From Stenotrophomonas hibiscicola ATCC 19867 (GTDB lineage: Bacteria; Pseudomonadota; Gammaproteobacteria; Xanthomonadales; Xanthomonadaceae): 64,000 nt of DNA. Below are positions 61,135 through 64,000 of this stretch, one piece after another (position 1 is the stretch's first letter; the number at the start of each line of letters is the position of its first letter). The notes under the pieces were generated by a model, which worked only from the letters and a program-made list of their open reading frames with translations, was not told the DNA's origin and did no database searches. A program made the position numbers and the translations under genes. The stretch covers positions 62,001 through 126,000 of the forward strand of contig NZ_KB907504.1 of the NCBI RefSeq assembly GCF_000382065.1, given 5' to 3'.

Positions 61135-62757
61135 TCAATCGATGCGCGCGTAGGCCGGCAGGGTCAGGAAATCGGTCAGTTCGTCACTGCGGCTCAGTTC
61201 GCCGAGCAGGGCGATGGCCTCGCCGATGCGCGCACCACCGGGCAGTACGGCGGTATCGCCCAGCCGTGCCGGCAGCTGCGAGAGGGTGGAATCCAGCAGC
61301 GCCAGATCGATCGCAGTGCCATCGTCCAGCTGCTGGCCCGGCGTATGCAGCCACTGCCACAGCTGGCTGCGGCTGATCTCGGCGGTGGCCGCGTCCTCCA
61401 TCAGGTGATGGATCGGCACGCAGCCGTTGCCATCCAGCCACGCCGCCAGATAGCGCACGCAGACTTCCACGTTGCCCTCGAAGCCGGCGCGGGTGACGGT
61501 GCCCAGCGGCCGTGCGATCAGTTCGTCGCGGCCGACGCGCACATCCTGGCGCAGCACGCTGTGCTGGTTCGCACCGGGCATGTGTTCGTCGAAGATCGCC
61601 ATCGCCACCGGAATCAGCGCCGGGTGCGCAACCCAGGTGCCGTCATGGCCGGCGGTGACTTCGCGCAGCTTGTCGGCGCGCACCCGGGCCATCGCCTGTT
61701 CGTTGGCGGCGGCATCGTTGTTGATCGGAATCTGCGCGGCCATGCCGCCCATCGCATGCGCCCCGCGGCGGTGGCAGGTCTGGATCAGCAGTTCCGAATA
61801 CGCCTTCAGGAACGGCTGGGTCATGGTCACCTGACCACGCTCGGGCAGCACGCGGTCGGCGTGGCGGCGGAAGGTCTTCAGGTACGAGAAGATGTAGTCC
61901 CAGCGCCCGCAGTTCAGGCCGACGATGCGATCACGCAGCGCGTGCAGGATCTCGTCCATCTCGAACACCGCCGGCAGCGTTTCGATCAGCACGGTCACCT
62001 TGATCTGGCCGTGCGGCAGGCCGAGCATGCCCTCGATATGCGAGAGCGCGGTCTCCCACAGCGCCGCCTCTTCCATGCTCTGCAGCTTGGGCAGGTAAAA
62101 GTACGGGCCACGATCCTTCGCCTGCAGGGTGCGGGCGTTGTGGAAGGCGAACACCGCTGCGTCGAACAGGCCACCGGCAAGGAACTGGCCGTCGATGCGC
62201 ACGTGCTTTTCATCCAGGTGCCAGCCACGCGGGCGCACGATCAGCACCGCCTGCTCGTCGTACGGGCGCAGCGTGTAGTGCTTGCCATTGGGGGCGGTGT
62301 ATTCCAGATCGCCGCGCACCGCCGCCGCCAGCGACTGCTGGCCGGCCAGCAGGTTGCGCCAGGTCGGCGAGGTCGAATCCTCGAAGTCGGCCATGAACAC
62401 CTTGGCGCCGGAGTTCAGCGCGTTGATGACCATCTTCGGGTCGGTCGGGCCGGTAATCTCGACGCGGCGGTCCTGCAACGCGGCCGGCAGCGGGGCCACG
62501 CGCCAGTCGCCGCTGCGGATGGCGGCGGTGTCCACGCGGAAGTCCGGCAGGCCGCCCTGGTCGAAGAATGCCTGGCGTTCACGGCGGGCCTGCAGCCTCG
62601 CCTGCCGGCCCGGTTCCACCGCACGGTGCAGCGACACCAGCAGGGCCAGCAGCGGCGCCGGCAGCAGGGTGTCCTGGCCGGCCACGCGGGTCGCCAGGGC
62701 GATGCCGGGGGTAGCCTTCGCGGCGGGGGTGGGAACAGCGGAAGCGACGGCGGACAT
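61135..62757 (-). CDS. aceB: Malate synthase A
   Basis: 540 residues from the ATG at 62757 ([18 protein letters not shown]). Condenses glyoxylate with acetyl-CoA. Contains [76 protein letters not shown] and [15 protein letters not shown]. First gene of the aceBA operon; divergent to a LysR-type gene across 110 nt containing a palindrome. Confidence 0.95.
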   Translation of the reverse strand: MSAVASAVPTPAAKATPGIALATRVAGQDTLLPAPLLALLVSLHRAVEPGRQARLQARRERQAFFDQGGLPDFRVDTAAIRSGDWRVAPLPAALQDRRVEITGPTDPKMVINALNSGAKVFMADFEDSTSPTWRNLLAGQQSLAAAVRGDLEYTAPNGKHYTLRPYDEQAVLIVRPRGWHLDEKHVRIDGQFLAGGLFDAAVFAFHNARTLQAKDRGPYFYLPKLQSMEEAALWETALSHIEGMLGLPHGQIKVTVLIETLPAVFEMDEILHALRDRIVGLNCGRWDYIFSYLKTFRRHADRVLPERGQVTMTQPFLKAYSELLIQTCHRRGAHAMGGMAAQIPINNDAAANEQAMARVRADKLREVTAGHDGTWVAHPALIPVAMAIFDEHMPGANQHSVLRQDVRVGRDELIARPLGTVTRAGFEGNVEVCVRYLAAWLDGNGCVPIHHLMEDAATAEISRSQLWQWLHTPGQQLDDGTAIDLALLDSTLSQLPARLGDTAVLPGGARIGEAIALLGELSRSDELTDFLTLPAYARID

Positions 62758-62814
62758 GGGGCAACTCCAGCGGTGGGGGAACGGCTCCACGGTGCCGCTG
62801 GGCCTGAGTATTTG

Positions 62815-62830
62815 GCAAAACAGTTTTTGC
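62815..62830. promoter_or_regulatory. Palindrome between aceB and the LysR gene
   Basis: GCAAAACAGTTTTTGC: arms GCAAAA/TTTTGC around CAGT, 58 nt upstream of aceB and 38 nt upstream of the LysR gene. A probable LysR-type binding site controlling both. A second imperfect half, TTGCAA...TTGTGC, follows. Confidence 0.6.
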
Positions 62831-62867
62831 AATGTTCTACATAAGTTGTGCTAATACTCGTGACACG

Positions 62868-63836
62868 ATGAGCACACGCACCCCGCCAAGTCCGCGTTTT
62901 TCCTACAAATCTGACCGGCTGAAGCCGTTGCGTGCGTTCTGCCAGACGGTGCGCCTGGGCTCGGTCTCACGGGCGGCTGAGGCACTTTTCGTCAGCCAGC
63001 CGGCGATCAGCCTGCAGTTGCAGGCCCTGGAACGGGAGCTGGGGGTGCCATTGTTCGAACGCAGCGGGCGGCGCCTGGTGCCCAGCCGCGAGGGCCAACT
63101 GCTGTACGAGATGGCGCAGCCGCTGGTGGAGAGCCTGGACGGGCTGGAGGCGCGCTTCCGCGACAAGGTACGCGGCCTGGACGCGGGCGAGCTGAACATC
63201 GCCGCCAACAGCTCGACCATCCTGTACCTGCTGCCGAAGATCGTCGAACGCTTCCGCCTGCACCATCCGGATGTGCGCCTGACCCTGCACAACGCGATCA
63301 GCGCCGACGGCACCGACCTGCTGCGCGAGGATGCCGCCGACCTGGCCATCGGTTCGATGACCGATGTACCGGCCGACCTGACCTACGCCCCGGCCTACCG
63401 CTTCGAACAGGTGCTGATCGCGCCGCACGACCATCCGCTGGCCAGCGGCGGCGAGCTGGAGCTGGCCGACATCGCGCGCTATCCGCTGGTACTGCCGCCG
63501 AAGCGGCAGATCACCTACCGCCTGGTCGACCAGGTATTCCAGCGCCACCGCATTGCCTACACCGTGGCGCTGGAAGTGGGTGGATGGGAAGTGATCAAGC
63601 AGTACGTGGCGATGGGCATGGGCATTTCCATCGTGCCGGCGCTGTGCCTGCACGAAGCCGACCGCGAGCGGCTGGCGGCGCGGTCGATGAAGCGCTGGTT
63701 CCCCGAGCGCAGTTACGGGGTGATCGTGCGCCGCGGCAAGGCACTGTCGGCGCAGGCGCGGGCGTTCATCGAGCTGATCCAGCCGGAGTTGTTCAGTCCG
63801 CGCGATTACGACCAGAGCGGGCATTCGGAGCGGTGA
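62868..63836 (+). CDS. LysR-family regulator divergent to aceBA
   Basis: 322 residues from the ATG at 62868. HTH (LKPLRAFCQTVRLGSVSRAAEALFVSQPAISLQLQALERELGVPLFERSGRRLVPSREGQLLYE) followed by an effector domain in the CysB-like branch (LNIAANSSTILYLLPKIVERFRLHHPDVRLTLHN...GGWEVIKQYVAMGMGISIVPALCL). Position suggests control of the glyoxylate shunt. Its end is followed by copy B of the long repeat. Confidence 0.9.
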   Translation: MSTRTPPSPRFSYKSDRLKPLRAFCQTVRLGSVSRAAEALFVSQPAISLQLQALERELGVPLFERSGRRLVPSREGQLLYEMAQPLVESLDGLEARFRDKVRGLDAGELNIAANSSTILYLLPKIVERFRLHHPDVRLTLHNAISADGTDLLREDAADLAIGSMTDVPADLTYAPAYRFEQVLIAPHDHPLASGGELELADIARYPLVLPPKRQITYRLVDQVFQRHRIAYTVALEVGGWEVIKQYVAMGMGISIVPALCLHEADRERLAARSMKRWFPERSYGVIVRRGKALSAQARAFIELIQPELFSPRDYDQSGHSER

Positions 63837-63842
63837 GGGGTG

Positions 63843-64000
63843 TTCGGCAGGGCTGCGCCCTGCACCCGCCGAAGCCGAAGCAACAGCAAAAGCCGGCTAT
63901 CCGTGGGATGGCGGGGTGAGTCCGGTTGCGGGGGACGCCGTAAACCCGTCCATGGGGGCTTGGTCGCGGCATCCATGCCGCTCACACCCCCGCAACCGGA
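63843..64000. repeat. Long intergenic repeat, copy B (runs to the window edge)
   Basis: Aligns by eye with 25063-25231: TTCGGCAGGGCTGCGCCCTGCACC, AAGCAA...AAAAGCCGG, CCGTGGGATG, then TCCGGTTGCGGGGG (63921-63934) and CCCCCGCAACCGGA (63987-64000), with GGACGCCGT, CCATG and GCTCAC conserved between. The A-type spacer differs by a few bases and short indels. Confidence 0.85.

Noticed and set aside
59718..62844. Two long + strand frames over aceA and aceB
   Set aside because: Antisense to well-supported isocitrate lyase and malate synthase genes; no family features.

Overview
The window looks like chromosome of Stenotrophomonas (S. maltophilia complex) or a very close Xanthomonadaceae relative. 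The reasons are the high-GC, densely packed coding; many short GTAG-bounded palindromes of the type called SMAG repeats (REPs of S. maltophilia), single or as inverted pairs at gene ends; and Xanthomonadaceae-type neighbourhoods such as phoPQ, birA-coaX, and a nucleotide cyclase next to a cNMP-GGDEF protein. There is no rRNA, insertion sequence, prophage or CRISPR array. One tRNA gene (Thr, anticodon TGT) lies at 7670-7745.

Layout. 1-7.5 kb: trpS, small envelope/stress genes (CsbD-like, entericidin-like), arginase, a DUF3011 protein, then a more accessory stretch: a structured RNA leader resembling C4 antisense RNA in front of a small gene, and a higBA toxin-antitoxin pair whose toxin is frameshifted. 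7.7-15.4 kb: tRNA-Thr, birA-coaX-SPOR protein, mtfA, PepSY-like protein-phoP-phoQ, dusA. 15.6-17.8 kb: a decayed DUF6338 gene, a CDF metal exporter that may be leaderless, and ohr. 18-25 kb: a valine catabolic operon (mmsA, acyl-CoA dehydrogenase, enoyl-CoA hydratase, 3-hydroxyisobutyryl-CoA hydrolase, mmsB) with a divergent XRE/DUF2083 regulator. 25-29 kb: repeats, a DUF1028 protein, a patatin-like lipase, a small membrane protein. 29.3-33.7 kb: NMN-type NAD salvage (nadM-nudix, nadV), a cobalamin riboswitch leading into queH, and a nicotinamidase-like gene. 33.7-48.4 kb: purU, LysR, old yellow enzyme, sirtuin, thioesterase, LysE exporter, class Ia ribonucleotide reductase nrdAB with NrdR-like boxes, zapE, hydrolase, EamA transporter, secreted nuclease, cytochrome c5. 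48.6-54.2 kb: leucine catabolism (TetR regulator, isovaleryl-CoA dehydrogenase, both methylcrotonyl-CoA carboxylase subunits). 54.2-59.3 kb: a cryptic peptide-modification and second-messenger island. 59.8-63.8 kb: glyoxylate shunt aceBA with a divergent LysR regulator.

Two arrangements deserve most attention. (1) A well-formed cobalamin riboswitch sits upstream of queH, the B12-independent epoxyqueuosine reductase, which suggests that B12 availability switches between queuosine-maturation enzymes. (2) At 54.2-59.3 kb, a SagB-like dehydrogenase and a 98-residue leader-type peptide lie beside a class III nucleotide cyclase/TPR protein and a cNMP-binding GGDEF protein. The last two match the cGMP-to-c-di-GMP pair known from Xanthomonas campestris. 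Together they suggest a RiPP-like product tied to cyclic-nucleotide signalling.

All product names rest on motif and family recognition by eye; no database search was run.
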